NCBI GenBank assembly: GCA_004352715.1
Contig: SCFE01000034.1
Coordinates: 555,100 to 619,099, forward strand
Length of the DNA stretch: 64,000 nt
Direction: 5' to 3'
Origin: Hofstenia miamia
Taxonomy: Eukaryota > Xenacoelomorpha > Acoela
Shown: positions 63,148 through 64,000 of the stretch, in pieces
Layout: the number at the start of each line of letters is the position of its first letter
Numbering within the stretch: the first letter of the stretch is position 1
Program-made: the position numbers and the translations under genes
Notes under the pieces: generated by a model
Database searches by the model: none
Seen by the model: only the letters and a program-made list of their open reading frames with translations
What the model was told of the DNA's origin: nothing

Positions 63148-64000
63148 GTAAGGTTTTTAATTTCTTAATTGGAAACTGACGGCGCATAGTTTTATTTGCT
63201 CTAGTAAGTTTTTATCGATTAAATCCTTGAAATCAACGTTCCAATAATTTTACTTCAAAACTAAAGTAATAACAAATTTGAAGTCCAAAATTCACTATTT
63301 CACTATCCACAATACGATTTTAACAAAACATTACAAATCATAAAAATTGCAATGGGAGGCGTTAATATCTACACTGAAATATCGATTCGAAAGCTTTGAA
63401 TTTATTATTACCGCTCAGATATTAAGTTCAAGTGTGAAATAAAGCTTACATCATTTTTATAGATTCTTTTCGTATAGATGGATTTTCTATGCAAATCCGA
63501 AATGATTTTAAATCCAATAAACGAATATTTGAAGATTTCTATATAACATGTCATCAAGGCTCTCAAATTTGGATTTTACTTAATTTTTAAAATAATATGA
63601 ACTCGTAGCTGTACTTAGTTCTGTCAATAGTTTTTCTCCCATACTTTTTTTATATTTTTTAACCTTTTACTTAGCACTAGAGTGTATATTAGAATTGCAT
63701 GGTTTGCGATCTAGATTATGGCATGTTATCCATGTAACACTAACTTTTTGCAATTAGTTAATAGATAACTTTTTCTATGACCAAGTACGATTTCCAAAAT
63801 GTTTATATTTGATTCATTGCCATTATATTGCATAGATAATTGTAGTATTTTAAAGTCTTTCAGCCTTATAGTATTGAAAATTTTTTTATAACATGCTTTG
63901 TCGCCTGCAATAGTATTATTTTTTGCTACTTAAATAAGATGTCATTTGAATGTTTTTTTTGACTGAAAGCAAATCAATTCAATGCCTGAAGACCTCCCAC
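63148..64000 (+). other. Intron after the TM exon (to the window end)
   Basis: AT-rich sequence after donor GTAAGG. No downstream exon was recognised before the window ends. Confidence 0.6.

Noticed and set aside
1-64000. tRNA, rRNA or CRISPR features
   Set aside because: No cloverleaf with T-loop GGTTCRANYC, no rRNA-like conserved stretch and no regularly spaced repeat array was seen. Tandem repeats present are microsatellites, one MITE unit and contig-overlap duplications.

Overview
The window is a piece of an animal (metazoan) nuclear genome. It is strongly AT-rich, with spliced GT-AG exons, long introns, many (TA)n microsatellites and a mixed load of transposon remnants. The organism looks like an invertebrate, because the receptor is clearly but distantly related to vertebrate and fly LAR and carries divergent Ig domains. 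The phylum cannot be fixed from sequence alone.

One gene dominates. On the + strand, from 567 to 63147, at least 23 exons join in one continuous reading frame. They encode the ectodomain and transmembrane segment of a LAR-type (type IIa) receptor protein tyrosine phosphatase: three Ig domains (567-842; 25714-26984; 27038-27644), nine fibronectin type III domains (30174-48828), a juxtamembrane RPTP domain (53948-55795) and a transmembrane helix (63015-63147). The signal peptide lies upstream of the window and the phosphatase domains lie downstream. All junction phases agree. Two very small exons, both phase 1-1, look like optional cassettes. The 21-nt exon inside Ig2 (26444-26464) sits at the position of the vertebrate LAR-RPTP mini-exon meA. 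The 48-nt exon (47238-47285) sits between FN3-7 and FN3-8. A 16-nt exon (57767-57782) is proposed to link the juxtamembrane domain to the transmembrane exon.

The introns hold the mobile DNA. The 24.9-kb intron between Ig1 and Ig2 contains a broken hAT transposase (3743-4740, -), a frameshifted R4/Dong-like non-LTR element inserted in a TAA repeat (15091-17792), an internally deleted Ty3/Gypsy element (19022-19791), an unexplained coding-like Cys-rich patch (20260-20631) and a perfect 22-bp-stem hairpin (22718-22782). Downstream introns hold an internally deleted Tc1 element (28235-29080, -), a tandem MITE/(TA)n unit (34933-35268), a dead mariner-like element with perfect 30-bp terminal repeats (36882-38161), a hAT-like fragment (44640-45090, +) and a complete Tc1 element with an intact DD34E transposase (59531-60819). 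At least two families of dispersed short repeats recur.

Assembly problems are visible. There are N runs at 7555, 16238-17237, 29984-29997, 34791-34932 and 56793. Two of them (29984-29997, 56793) are flanked by direct copies of the same sequence (115 bp and 875 bp) and are best read as unmerged contig ends.
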